Below, in pieces: positions 1 to 6,264 of a DNA stretch of 6,264 nt (position 1 is its first letter; the number at the start of each line of letters is the position of its first letter). The translations under genes and the position numbers were made by a program. The notes beneath the pieces were generated by a model, which ran no database searches, was not told the DNA's origin, and saw nothing but the letters and a program-made list of their open reading frames with translations. The DNA comes from Candidatus Omnitrophota bacterium (GTDB lineage Bacteria > Omnitrophota > Gorgyraeia > Zapsychrales > Fredricksoniimonadaceae): positions 1-6,264 of the forward strand of contig JAEUSC010000503.1 in the NCBI GenBank assembly GCA_016789035.1, given 5' to 3'.

Positions 1-103
1 TATCATTGAAACGGCTAAAGTCAAGATTGCCGAAATGGCTAAGCAAAAAGCTGGTGAATTAACCGGTGATTTGTCCAATAAAATTAATGCACTGGGAAAT
101 TAG
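1..103 (+). CDS. 3' end of an unidentified protein gene (partial)
   Basis: An open frame enters from the left edge and stops at TAG 101-103, leaving the last 33 residues (first full codon at base 2). The piece is rich in Lys, Ala and Glu and would form an amphipathic helix (for example KVKIAEMAKQKAGEL), ending in INALGN. No catalytic motif, membrane segment or recognisable domain is visible, so no function is assigned. A strong terminator begins 22 bases after the stop, which supports this being a real 3' gene end and the last gene of its transcript. The tail could belong to a coiled-coil or small helical protein, but the fragment is too short to tell. Confidence 0.6.
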   Translation, partial: IIETAKVKIAEMAKQKAGELTGDLSNKINALGN

Positions 104-125
104 AAAACGGTCAGGATTTTTTGCT

Positions 126-156
126 AAAAGGCCTGCGAGGTTATCGCAGGCCTTTT
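126..156 (+). terminator. Rho-independent terminator of the left-edge gene
   Basis: A perfect 13-bp inverted repeat (AAAAGGCCTGCGA at 126-138 with its complement at 144-156) surrounds a 5-nt loop, GGTTA. The GC-rich core is flanked by an A-run and a T-run, so the hairpin ends in a short U-tract on the + strand and could also work in reverse. It lies 22 bases after the stop of the left-edge gene and isolates it from the exported-protein gene. Confidence 0.9.
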
Positions 157-403
157 GTATTCTCACCTTTTTATGGCGATCAATTGGCGACAGCGTGGTA
201 AAAGCTCTAAATTAATTTTTTTTAATAATTTATTAACTTATTATTAATGTCTTTTATGTATAATCATGTAAATTATGGTGAAGCAATTGTCATTTTTATT
301 AATTAATTGCCGTTAATGTGTTTCTTTTGGTATAAATTGTTGATTCGGATTGTTCACCATTCAGGTTGAATCTTGGTTCAATTGCCTACGGTCGGAGTGT
401 GTG
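157..403. other. AT-rich intergenic region with no gene
   Basis: Apart from the candidate promoter given separately, nothing coding is visible on either strand. Bases about 207-280 are almost entirely A and T, with several copies of TTAATAA/TTATTAA-like words and a T8 run near 216-223. This could bend DNA or act as an upstream promoter element. A TATAAT hexamer stands at 259-264 but lacks a convincing -35 box at normal spacing. A 6-bp inverted repeat, GCAATT (283-288) and AATTGC (305-310), touches the -35 box of the candidate promoter and could be an operator, although so short a repeat may be chance. Confidence 0.6.
307..336 (+). promoter_or_regulatory. Candidate sigma70-type promoter for the exported beta-helix protein
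   Basis: TTGCCG at 307-312 (4 of 6 to the -35 consensus) is followed after 18 nt by TATAAA at 331-336, preceded by TGG, which gives an extended -10 (TGn). Transcription would start near 343, leaving a leader of about 60 nt before ATG 404. A competing TATAAT at 259-264 has a better -10 hexamer but no clear -35 box. This is a motif reading only. Confidence 0.4.
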
Positions 404-3175
404 ATGAGAAAAAGATCTTTATTAGGTTTGTGGGGTGGAATTCTATTTATCTGCGTATTTTTTTCGGGAGTAGCGCAAGCAGCTACTTACTATGTACGCA
501 CGGATGGCGGAACTTCCACGCAATGTACAGGAGCAACCGATGCACCTTATTCGGGATCGGGAACAAATCAAGCCTGTGCTTTTAACCATCCATTCTGGGT
601 GCTTTCGCCCGCAGGATCACCCAACAAGATGGTGGGCGGTGATACCCTAGTCATTGGCCCTGGTCAATATATGATGGGATTGGGGGCTCCTAATACCCCG
701 AGTTGCTCGAAAGATTTTCCTTGGGATTGCCGAATGAGAACAGTCCCCTCAGGAACATCTACAAGTCCCACGCGAATTCTCGGTAAAGGCTGGGATTCAG
801 GCTGTTCCAGCAAACCGCAATTATGGGGTACGGAGAGAGCATCCACTCTTGTTGATCTTACGTCAAGCAGCAATGTGCAAATTCAATGCGTAGATATAAC
901 CGACCATTCCAGTTGTATGGATGGCGGCCCAGATATTCTCAATGTATGTAATCGCACATTGTATCCCTATGGGCCTTGGGCGTTGTTTGGGATTGTCGCT
1001 TCTGATAGTAATAACGTCTTGCTTAAGAATGTCAAAATTCATGGCTTACGCACGGGTATTTTAGCGGGGCGTTTAAGTGGGTGGACATTAGAGAAGACAG
1101 ATCTGATAGCGAATTCATTTGTGGGTTGGGATGGTGATATCGGAGCGACCACGTCATCCAATACCGGTAGTATTACGTTTAAAGATTCCAAGATTATGTG
1201 GAACGGCTGTGGCGAATCATATCCAGATTTGCAGCCACATCATTGTTATAGCCAGGACCAGGGCGGGTATGGCGATGGTTTAGGGACAAATGTTACCGGC
1301 GGTGATTGGGTGTTTGATAATGTGGATTTTAGTCATAACGTTTCCGATGGTCTGGATCTTCTTTATCATAATGGGCAGGGGTCCGTTAAGATTAGTCATT
1401 CACGATTTGAAGGTAATGCAGGAAATCAGGTAAAGGTTGCGGCATCGACAAATATTGACAATTCTAAGCTTATTGGGAACTGCGCATTTTTCTTAAATAA
1501 ATTATTCACATCTCTCACAGGAATCGGCTTTTCTAACATTCCTTTTAATAACTGCCGGGCCGGTGGAAATACGTTGGCAGTGAATTTCCGTCCCGGTATG
1601 AGTTTGGGTATTTATAACTCTACTGTGACCGGTAATGGCGATGTGCTTGTTCAGGCTAGCGGTTCCGGGTGTGTGGGAACAGAGAAAATTACTTCTCAGA
1701 ATAATATTTACGTAGGTGGTCTGGAATTTAATACAGGCGGATCGGATGTTGCTGACTTGTATTATGCTGCGGGCGCCGGAGGCAATGGCGATGGTCCTTG
1801 TGGAAAAATTCCTTTCTCCTCAAACAATGATATTATCTGGGCGACAAAATATAATACCAGTGAATGTACGGGCACGGCTTCATTTTGTGTGGATCCCAAG
1901 ATCGTTGGGCCTTTGTCTTACACCGGGGACAATCAAAATGTTGCGTTGCAGTCAACCAGCCCGGCGATAGGTAAAGGAAAAGTTATCAGTTCACTCTCAT
2001 CGACAGATTTTAATAATTATCCCCGTGGATCTGTATGGGACATTGGGGCTGTCGAGTATGGTTCTGTTCCTTCCACTCCTGCATCCGGTGGGACAGCAAC
2101 TCCTGTTTGTGGAAATTCCGTTATTGAAACAAATGAGGAATGTGATGGAGCTGCTTTGAATGGAAAAACTTGTGCAAGCCAGGGCTTTACTGGGGGTATT
2201 CTTTCTTGCACGAGCGCGTGCAAGTTAAATACCGCAAGCTGTACGACAGCTTCCACCAAAGTCTGTGGAAACGGTACGATTGAGACCGGCGAGGTGTGTG
2301 ATGGTAAAGCTCTGGGTGGAAAAACCTGTTCAAGTCTTGGTTTTTCCGGCGGTACGTTGGCGTGTTTAAGTTCTTGTCAATACAATACGTCTGGCTGCAC
2401 GGGAAGCACAACAGCTGTTTGTGGAAATAAAATTATTGAACCCGGTGAGCAATGCGAGGATGGTTACTCTTTAAATGGTCATACTTGCACGACATTAGGT
2501 TTTACAGGTGGAAGCCTTGGTTGTAATGGGTGTCGTTTTACCACCGGTTTGTGTACGCAGCAGGTTGAAAATGTTTGCGGTAACAAAGTGCTCGAAGGTG
2601 AAGAGCAGTGTGAGACTGGTACCCTTAACGGCGAAACTTGTACGAGTTTGGGTTTTTCCGGTGGAAGTTTGGGGTGTACCGGCAGTTGTAAATTTAATAC
2701 AAACAGTTGTGCCGTTTCTCCCTCGTGTGGAGATGCTCGTATTGATCCTGGTGAGCAATGCGACCTCTGGCGTTTAAATCGCAAAACATGTCAGAGTCTT
2801 GGTTATACGGGCGGAACATTAAGATGCAGTTCAACCTGCGGGTTGGATACCTCTCTTTGCACAGGACCGGAACCTTCTGTGTGTGGTAATGGCAAGATTG
2901 AGGGGTCGGAAGAATGTGAAAAGGGGACTCTTAATGGGCAGACCTGTGGGACGTTGGGATTCGATGGTGGAGCTTTGGGATGCAGTAACTGTAAGTTCTC
3001 AACTGGTTCCTGCACAAATATCCAAGCCAATGTTTGCGGAAATAAGATTCTCGAAAAGGGAGAGCAGTGCGAGGTAGGAACCTTAAACGGTTATAGTTGT
3101 TCTAAACTCGGATTTTCGAGTGGAACTTTAGGGTGTACCAGCTCATGCCAATTTAACCTTGCCGGTTGTAAGTAA
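404..3175 (+). CDS. Secreted right-handed beta-helix protein with seven C-terminal six-cysteine repeats
   Basis: This 923-aa protein begins with a Sec signal peptide: basic MRKR, a hydrophobic core at about 6-22, and a likely signal peptidase I cut after AQA (24-26). ATG 404 is chosen because GGAG at 394-397 sits 6 nt upstream and the signal peptide starts there; the frame extends upstream to TTG 350, but that would add a non-signal extension. Mature residues 27-150 open with ATYYVRTDGGT and contain several Cys. Residues about 150-450 show short repeating strands such as NNVLLKNVKIHGL, SGWTLEKTDLIANSF and GSVKISHSRFEGN, typical of pectate-lyase-like parallel beta-helices. Residues 519-552 (SPAIG...DIGAVEY) resemble the 'choice-of-anchor Q' ending of such proteins. 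Residues 568-923 are seven repeats resembling the myxobacterial disulfide repeat. No C-terminal membrane anchor or sorting motif is seen. The protein is probably extracellular or surface-bound, binding or cleaving polysaccharide or mediating adhesion; no catalytic triad can be assigned. It is a single-gene transcript between two terminators. Confidence 0.88.
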   Translation: MRKRSLLGLWGGILFICVFFSGVAQAATYYVRTDGGTSTQCTGATDAPYSGSGTNQACAFNHPFWVLSPAGSPNKMVGGDTLVIGPGQYMMGLGAPNTPSCSKDFPWDCRMRTVPSGTSTSPTRILGKGWDSGCSSKPQLWGTERASTLVDLTSSSNVQIQCVDITDHSSCMDGGPDILNVCNRTLYPYGPWALFGIVASDSNNVLLKNVKIHGLRTGILAGRLSGWTLEKTDLIANSFVGWDGDIGATTSSNTGSITFKDSKIMWNGCGESYPDLQPHHCYSQDQGGYGDGLGTNVTGGDWVFDNVDFSHNVSDGLDLLYHNGQGSVKISHSRFEGNAGNQVKVAASTNIDNSKLIGNCAFFLNKLFTSLTGIGFSNIPFNNCRAGGNTLAVNFRPGMSLGIYNSTVTGNGDVLVQASGSGCVGTEKITSQNNIYVGGLEFNTGGSDVADLYYAAGAGGNGDGPCGKIPFSSNNDIIWATKYNTSECTGTASFCVDPKIVGPLSYTGDNQNVALQSTSPAIGKGKVISSLSSTDFNNYPRGSVWDIGAVEYGSVPSTPASGGTATPVCGNSVIETNEECDGAALNGKTCASQGFTGGILSCTSACKLNTASCTTASTKVCGNGTIETGEVCDGKALGGKTCSSLGFSGGTLACLSSCQYNTSGCTGSTTAVCGNKIIEPGEQCEDGYSLNGHTCTTLGFTGGSLGCNGCRFTTGLCTQQVENVCGNKVLEGEEQCETGTLNGETCTSLGFSGGSLGCTGSCKFNTNSCAVSPSCGDARIDPGEQCDLWRLNRKTCQSLGYTGGTLRCSSTCGLDTSLCTGPEPSVCGNGKIEGSEECEKGTLNGQTCGTLGFDGGALGCSNCKFSTGSCTNIQANVCGNKILEKGEQCEVGTLNGYSCSKLGFSSGTLGCTSSCQFNLAGCK
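2105..3172 (+). repeat. Seven in-frame tandem six-cysteine (disulfide) repeats within the exported protein
   Basis: Repeats start at 2105, 2261, 2417, 2573, 2723, 2879 and 3032, so the period is 150-156 bp (50-52 residues); the last is 47 residues and ends one codon before the stop. The pattern is VCGN.xIExGExC, then LNGxTCxSLGFxGGxLxC, then a short loop and CxFNTxxC. Every copy keeps six Cys, 42 in all, which predicts three disulfides per unit. Repeat 5 is the most divergent (SCGDARID, LWRLNRKTC). Repeats 3 and 6 have two rather than three residues between Cys4 and Cys5. The pattern fits the Myxococcus-type cysteine-rich repeat seen in secreted proteins. The copies differ widely at nucleotide level, so the array is not a recent duplication. 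Confidence 0.9.
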
Positions 3176-3190
3176 ACAAAAGAAGTATCT

Positions 3191-3236
3191 GAAACAAAAA
3201 AGGCCGCTATGAAGTCATAGCGGCCTTTTTTGTTTC
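3191..3236 (+). terminator. Rho-independent terminator with a perfect 21-bp stem
   Basis: Bases 3191-3211 pair without mismatch with 3216-3236 around an AAGT loop. The core is GGCCGCTATG/CATAGCGGCC, flanked by A6 on the left and T6 on the right, then GTTTC. It starts 15 bases after the stop of the exported-protein gene. The A- and T-runs make it potentially active in both directions. It should largely block read-through into the signalling operon. Confidence 0.95.
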
Positions 3237-3348
3237 TATAGCGGAGGTTAGATGCTTATAAGTATTTAAAGCGGTGATAGTGGAAGGGCTAGAAGCTGGT
3301 ACGTTAAGCTTATAACCTTTTTACTTCCAGATAGATGGGTGCTGTTGT

Positions 3349-3377
3349 TTGACTTTCGACATTTCATCGGATATATT
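3349..3377 (+). promoter_or_regulatory. Sigma70-type promoter of the signalling operon
   Basis: TTGACT at 3349-3354 (5 of 6 to consensus) and TATATT at 3372-3377 (5 of 6) are separated by the ideal 17 nt. Transcription would begin near 3384, giving a leader of about 42 nt to ATG 3426. The position also argues against the upstream in-frame GTG at 3339, which would lie outside the transcript. Confidence 0.6.
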
Positions 3378-3425
3378 TGGAACAGGAAAAAGTGGAACTT
3401 TAAGAATAACTGGAAACGCGGATAT

Positions 3426-4025
3426 ATGGGAATAGATCTTCAGAAGGACGAACAGCGGCCACTTACAACCGGGCAGATTGCCCAGTACTGCCATGTCTCT
3501 CACCGGGCGGTTCTCAAATGGGTGGCTTCCGGGAAGCTAAAAGCTTATCGCACCCCGGGAAAGCATAGCCGTGTCAGTGTTCACGATTTCCTTTCTTTTC
3601 TGAGGCAATATGAGATGCCTATTCCTCATGAGCTTCAGGCCACTGTCATTCCAAAGAAAATTCTTATTGTTGATGATGATCGCGGAATTGTCAGTTCACT
3701 GCAAAGAGCTTTAACCCTGGAAAACAAATATCATATCGCCACCGCCTACGATGGGTTTGAAGCTGGAAAGAAATTTGTAGCTTTCCGGCCCCAGCTGATC
3801 ATTCTTGATATTCATATGCCTGGTCTGGATGGTTATCAGGTTTGCGCCAATATTCGCTCCGACCCAAACAATAAGGCCGTCAGAATCTTGGCTATCTCTG
3901 GTGTAAGTGAGCTTGCGGAAATCCAGAAAATCATAGATTTGGGAGCAGATGATTATTTAGGAAAGCCCTTCAGCAATAAAATATTAAATGAAAAAGTATC
4001 TCGAATGCTCGGAGAATCTGTATGA
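3426..4025 (+). CDS. Response regulator with N-terminal excisionase/MerR-type HTH and C-terminal receiver domain
   Basis: This 199-aa protein has two domains in the reverse of the usual order. Residues about 13-62 form an excisionase-like winged HTH (LTTGQIAQYCHVSHRAVLKW, then SGKLKAYRTPGKHSRV and a final helix HDFLSFLRQY), expected to bind DNA. Residues about 77-197 are a CheY-like receiver: acidic pocket D83-D85 in ILIVDDD, phospho-acceptor D128 in LIILDIHMPGLDG, switch Ser S158 and conserved K180 in GKPF. All key residues are present, so phosphorylation is likely. ATG 3426 is preferred over in-frame GTG 3339 because it lies downstream of a good promoter and close to the HTH domain; the ribosome site is only fair (GGAAA 3412-3416). 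The stop overlaps the next gene's start by ATGA, so it is translationally coupled to the sensor kinase, its probable partner. Likely role: phosphorylation-controlled transcription regulator, with unknown targets. Confidence 0.9.
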   Translation: MGIDLQKDEQRPLTTGQIAQYCHVSHRAVLKWVASGKLKAYRTPGKHSRVSVHDFLSFLRQYEMPIPHELQATVIPKKILIVDDDRGIVSSLQRALTLENKYHIATAYDGFEAGKKFVAFRPQLIILDIHMPGLDGYQVCANIRSDPNNKAVRILAISGVSELAEIQKIIDLGADDYLGKPFSNKILNEKVSRMLGESV

Positions 4026-5689
4026 ACGCCCAATCTCAAGTGATTCCCCGGGGAACCGGGATAAAGCATTTGAAAACAGGAACAAAGATTTCTGTCCGGT
4101 TTTTCACGGCGGTGCTGATTGTGACGACTGTCATACTTGTTATTCTTGGCATATATGATTATCGGGCAGAAAATGTAATCAAGGATTTGAATGACCACTC
4201 AGCAATGATAGAGACACTGCGAAGTGAAATTATTCACTATGATGAAATCCTCACCATGTCTGCTCGTATGGCCGCGGCAACACAGGACACCCGTTGGGTT
4301 GAGCGGTATAAAATTTATGAGCCTCGTCTGACGGCTGCTATTAATCAAGCCATCGTATTGTCTCCGGGTGTCTACCGTAAGGAGACAGACCGTAACAATA
4401 TGGGGAAAATAAAGTTATTGGAAATGGAACATAAGGCTTTTGATTTAATCAAGTCCGGACAGGGTAAAGAAGCCATGGAAATCTTGTTCTGTGAGCAATA
4501 TGAAATTCAAAAGAAAAATTATATACAGGCTATTGAGAAATTGAACCGTTTTCTCAAGCGGCAGATGGAAGATGCATTGTTGGTTGAAAAAAGTAAGGAG
4601 AACTTTGGCCGGTTAACATTCATTACCGTTCTCATTATGCTCTTGTTGTCCTTGCTGTTTATCATCCGCATTGCCCGTCAATCTCAAGCAGCCCTGGTTG
4701 AAAGTAACTATCAATTGTCCTTACGGACGTTGGAACTGGATCAACTGACCCAAACACTGGATTTGCAGGTTCAAGAGCGGACTAGCAAACTCGAGGCGGC
4801 ATTAAAAGAATTGCAAAAGACCCACGATGACCTCAAGCACGTTCAGACGCAGCTTCTTCAGTCGGAAAAGTTTTCTGCAATTGGGCAGCTGGCAGCCGGC
4901 ATCGCGCATGAGATCAATAATCCCATTGGTTTCATAAACAGTAACATGCAGACACTGGAACAGTATGCAGTGACATACAACGCTCTATTAAAGATCTTGT
5001 CAGATTTAGGTAATGCGTATCAAAACAATGATCAGCAGGAAATTGCGGCAGTAATTGAGTCGTGGGAGAAAATCCGTCATGCGGCTAATATAGATTTTAT
5101 TCACAGCGATATTGTGAACTTAATCAGAGAATCCCAGGAAGGCGCCGAGAAAATCAGAAAGATCATTGTAGATTTGAGGGCCTTTGCAAGTCCTGATAAA
5201 GGTGGTGTTGATTCTGTCAATATTGAAAGCTTGCTGGAAAGTGTTCTTAACGTCGTCTGGAACGAAATCAAGTACAAGGCAGAGCTAAGAAAGGATTATG
5301 GTCATGTTCCACTGGTCAGTTGTGACCCACAAAAAATGGCTCAAGTTTTGGTGAGTTTGTTGATCAATGCCTCACAAGCCATTAAGGGTAAGGGAATTAT
5401 TTCCTTAAAGACCTATATGGTTGAAGGCCATGTGGCTATTGATATTGTAGATACAGGTTGCGGCATACCACCCGAGAATGTGACTAAGATATTTGATCCT
5501 TTTTTTACAACAAAACCTGTCGGTCAAGGCGTGGGGTTAGGATTGAGCGTAAGTTATGACATTGTTAAAAAACATGGCGGCACGATCACGTTTAAAACTC
5601 AAGTGGGCCAGGGGACCACATTTACCATTAAACTGCCTTTGGTGGCAGTTTCTGCAAATGGTCGGTTGTCCATAGGGGATAATATATGA
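4022..5689 (+). CDS. Membrane-bound sensor histidine kinase
   Basis: This 555-aa inner-membrane kinase should autophosphorylate on His and pass phosphate to a receiver. Order: a basic cytoplasmic tail (1-26), TM1 about 27-45, an external mostly helical sensor domain about 46-197, TM2 about 198-217, a coiled coil about 220-285, the dimerisation/His domain with H296 in AAGIAHEINNP, and an HATPase domain about 398-540. ATP-site motifs are complete: N449 in LLINASQAI, G1 box DTGCG (477-481), F box FDPFFTTK (491-498) and G2 box GQGVGLGL (501-508). The external part carries LTMSARMAAATQDTRW (78-92), a signature I recall from other uncharacterised sensor proteins; the ligand is unknown. No HAMP or PAS domain is evident. 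About 78 residues separate H296 from the GAEKIRKIIVDLRAF helix, a long hairpin common in kinases of this type. GGAG at 4011-4014 lies 7 nt before the ATG. It overlaps both neighbours by 4 bases, so it probably signals to one or both receivers. Confidence 0.93.
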   Translation: MNAQSQVIPRGTGIKHLKTGTKISVRFFTAVLIVTTVILVILGIYDYRAENVIKDLNDHSAMIETLRSEIIHYDEILTMSARMAAATQDTRWVERYKIYEPRLTAAINQAIVLSPGVYRKETDRNNMGKIKLLEMEHKAFDLIKSGQGKEAMEILFCEQYEIQKKNYIQAIEKLNRFLKRQMEDALLVEKSKENFGRLTFITVLIMLLLSLLFIIRIARQSQAALVESNYQLSLRTLELDQLTQTLDLQVQERTSKLEAALKELQKTHDDLKHVQTQLLQSEKFSAIGQLAAGIAHEINNPIGFINSNMQTLEQYAVTYNALLKILSDLGNAYQNNDQQEIAAVIESWEKIRHAANIDFIHSDIVNLIRESQEGAEKIRKIIVDLRAFASPDKGGVDSVNIESLLESVLNVVWNEIKYKAELRKDYGHVPLVSCDPQKMAQVLVSLLINASQAIKGKGIISLKTYMVEGHVAIDIVDTGCGIPPENVTKIFDPFFTTKPVGQGVGLGLSVSYDIVKKHGGTITFKTQVGQGTTFTIKLPLVAVSANGRLSIGDNI

Positions 5690-6264
5690 AAGAAATTAAC
5701 GTTCTTTTTTTGGATGACGAAGAAAAAGTCTTGAGTTCTGTAAAGAGGATATTCATTAATGAACCCTACGGAGTGGCGGTGGCCAATAACTATGCCGAGG
5801 CCATGGCGATTATTACTCGGGAGAAGATCAAAGTTGTCCTCAGCGATCAACGCATGCCGGATATTCCAGGTGTTGAGTTTCTACGACGAGTTAGGGTTCA
5901 GTATCCGCACATTGTGCGTATTCTTTTTACGGCTTTTGCGGATTTGACTGCCGCGGAACAAGCGATTAATGTGAGTGAGGTCTTTCGGTTTATTAATAAA
6001 CCATGGCATCCTGATGAGTTAAAGTCCACCGTTGTCGGCGCCTTGTACCATTATGATTTGTTTGAGGAAAACCGTCGGCTGTTTGAATCTTTGAAAATTA
6101 AGAATGAAGAGCTTCAGTCGGCCAATCAAAAACTCACGGTCTTGTATGACATCCAGAAAGAATTTAGTTCTACGGTGTCGCACGAACTGAGAACTCCTTT
6201 GGCTTCAATCAAAGCTGCTATTGACATTGTGGTGAGCGGTACGGCAGGGGAACCTACACCCGAC
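5686..6264 (+). CDS. Receiver-histidine kinase hybrid (5' part; runs off the window)
   Basis: The frame is open from ATG 5686 to the window edge: 193 residues, no stop. Residues about 4-118 are a receiver of the RpfG-like type: acidic pocket D10, D11, E12, phospho-acceptor D54 in VLSDQRMPD, switch T82 in ILFTAFAD, and K105 in FRFINKPW. A coiled-coil linker follows (about 122-158, rich in Glu, Asn and Leu), then a HisKA domain with H166 in TVSHELRTPLASIK. The HATPase domain should follow beyond the edge but cannot be seen. There is no membrane segment, so this is a cytoplasmic kinase probably switched by phosphorylation of its own receiver. The start is supported by AGGGGA at 5674-5679, 6 nt upstream, and by the ATGA overlap with the sensor kinase stop. 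Its H-box (SHELRTPL) differs from that of the upstream kinase (AHEINNP), so it is not a duplicate of it. It could be an intermediate in a phosphorelay, or a phosphatase for its neighbours. Confidence 0.9.
   Translation, partial: MKEINVLFLDDEEKVLSSVKRIFINEPYGVAVANNYAEAMAIITREKIKVVLSDQRMPDIPGVEFLRRVRVQYPHIVRILFTAFADLTAAEQAINVSEVFRFINKPWHPDELKSTVVGALYHYDLFEENRRLFESLKIKNEELQSANQKLTVLYDIQKEFSSTVSHELRTPLASIKAAIDIVVSGTAGEPTPD

Noticed and set aside
185..202. TGGCGACAGCGTGGTA as a sigma54 promoter
   Set aside because: It has TGGC but lacks the GC-containing TTGCA-type -12 element at the required spacing.
350..403. In-frame upstream TTG start for the exported protein, adding 18 residues
   Set aside because: It would bury the signal peptide behind a non-basic extension and lies at or next to the predicted transcription start. 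ATG 404 has GGAG 6 nt upstream and begins a textbook signal peptide.
2017..3030. Several open frames of 60-100 codons on the reverse strand and other frames across the repeat region
   Set aside because: They mirror the periodic six-Cys coding repeat and have Pro/Ser/His-rich shadow composition, no consistent start signals and no recognisable domain.
2105..3172. Regular about 156-bp periodicity considered as a CRISPR-like or satellite array
   Set aside because: Units are far too long for CRISPR, diverge at nucleotide level, and keep one frame with conserved Cys; it is a protein-domain repeat.
3339..3425. In-frame GTG start adding 29 residues to the HTH-receiver protein
   Set aside because: It overlaps the TTGACT/TATATT promoter and would precede the predicted transcript start; the added residues have no domain character.
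3426..3620. Excisionase-like HTH as a sign of an integrated phage or mobile element
   Set aside because: The HTH is fused to an intact receiver and sits in a coupled two-component operon; no integrase, attachment repeats, tRNA or phage genes are visible nearby.

Overview
The window looks like a piece of chromosome from a Gram-negative (diderm) bacterium, probably from an environmental or uncultured lineage. The evidence is a Sec signal peptide on a large disulfide-rich exported protein, an inner-membrane sensor kinase with an external domain, intrinsic terminators with U-tracts, and GGAG-type ribosome binding sites. Base composition is moderate to AT-leaning by eye (not counted). The cysteine-rich repeats and the excisionase-type HTH plus receiver fusion recall Desulfobacterota, myxobacteria or Omnitrophota-like genomes, but this is only an impression and no taxonomic marker is present.

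Layout, all genes on the + strand: (1) bases 1-103 are the 3' end of an unidentified gene, closed by a perfect 13-bp hairpin terminator at 126-156. (2) Bases 157-403 are a very AT-rich intergenic stretch with a plausible promoter just upstream of the next gene. (3) Bases 404-3175 encode a 923-aa secreted protein: signal peptide, conserved N-terminal region, right-handed parallel beta-helix, a 'choice-of-anchor Q'-like ending, then seven tandem six-cysteine repeats. It is monocistronic and ends in a perfect 21-bp terminator hairpin (3191-3236). (4) Bases 3237-3425 are a second intergenic region with a good sigma70-type promoter (TTGACT, 17 nt, TATATT). (5) Bases 3426-6264 hold a three-gene signalling operon in which each gene overlaps the next by ATGA: an excisionase-type HTH plus receiver protein (199 aa), a membrane sensor histidine kinase (555 aa), and a receiver-histidine kinase hybrid that runs off the window (at least 193 aa). 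The last gene has no stop codon in the window.

The three signalling genes are tightly translationally coupled and probably form one phosphorelay. The membrane kinase senses through an external helical domain and may phosphorylate one or both receivers. The HTH protein is the likely DNA-binding output, and the hybrid kinase may pass the signal on. The two units are separated by a strong terminator, so control of the exported protein by this relay is possible but not shown. The individual parts belong to known families. The most noteworthy points are the inverted domain order of the regulator, the two kinases of different H-box type in one coupled operon, and the beta-helix plus seven-fold disulfide repeat architecture. 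I see no mobile element, CRISPR array, RNA gene or clearly new defence system.
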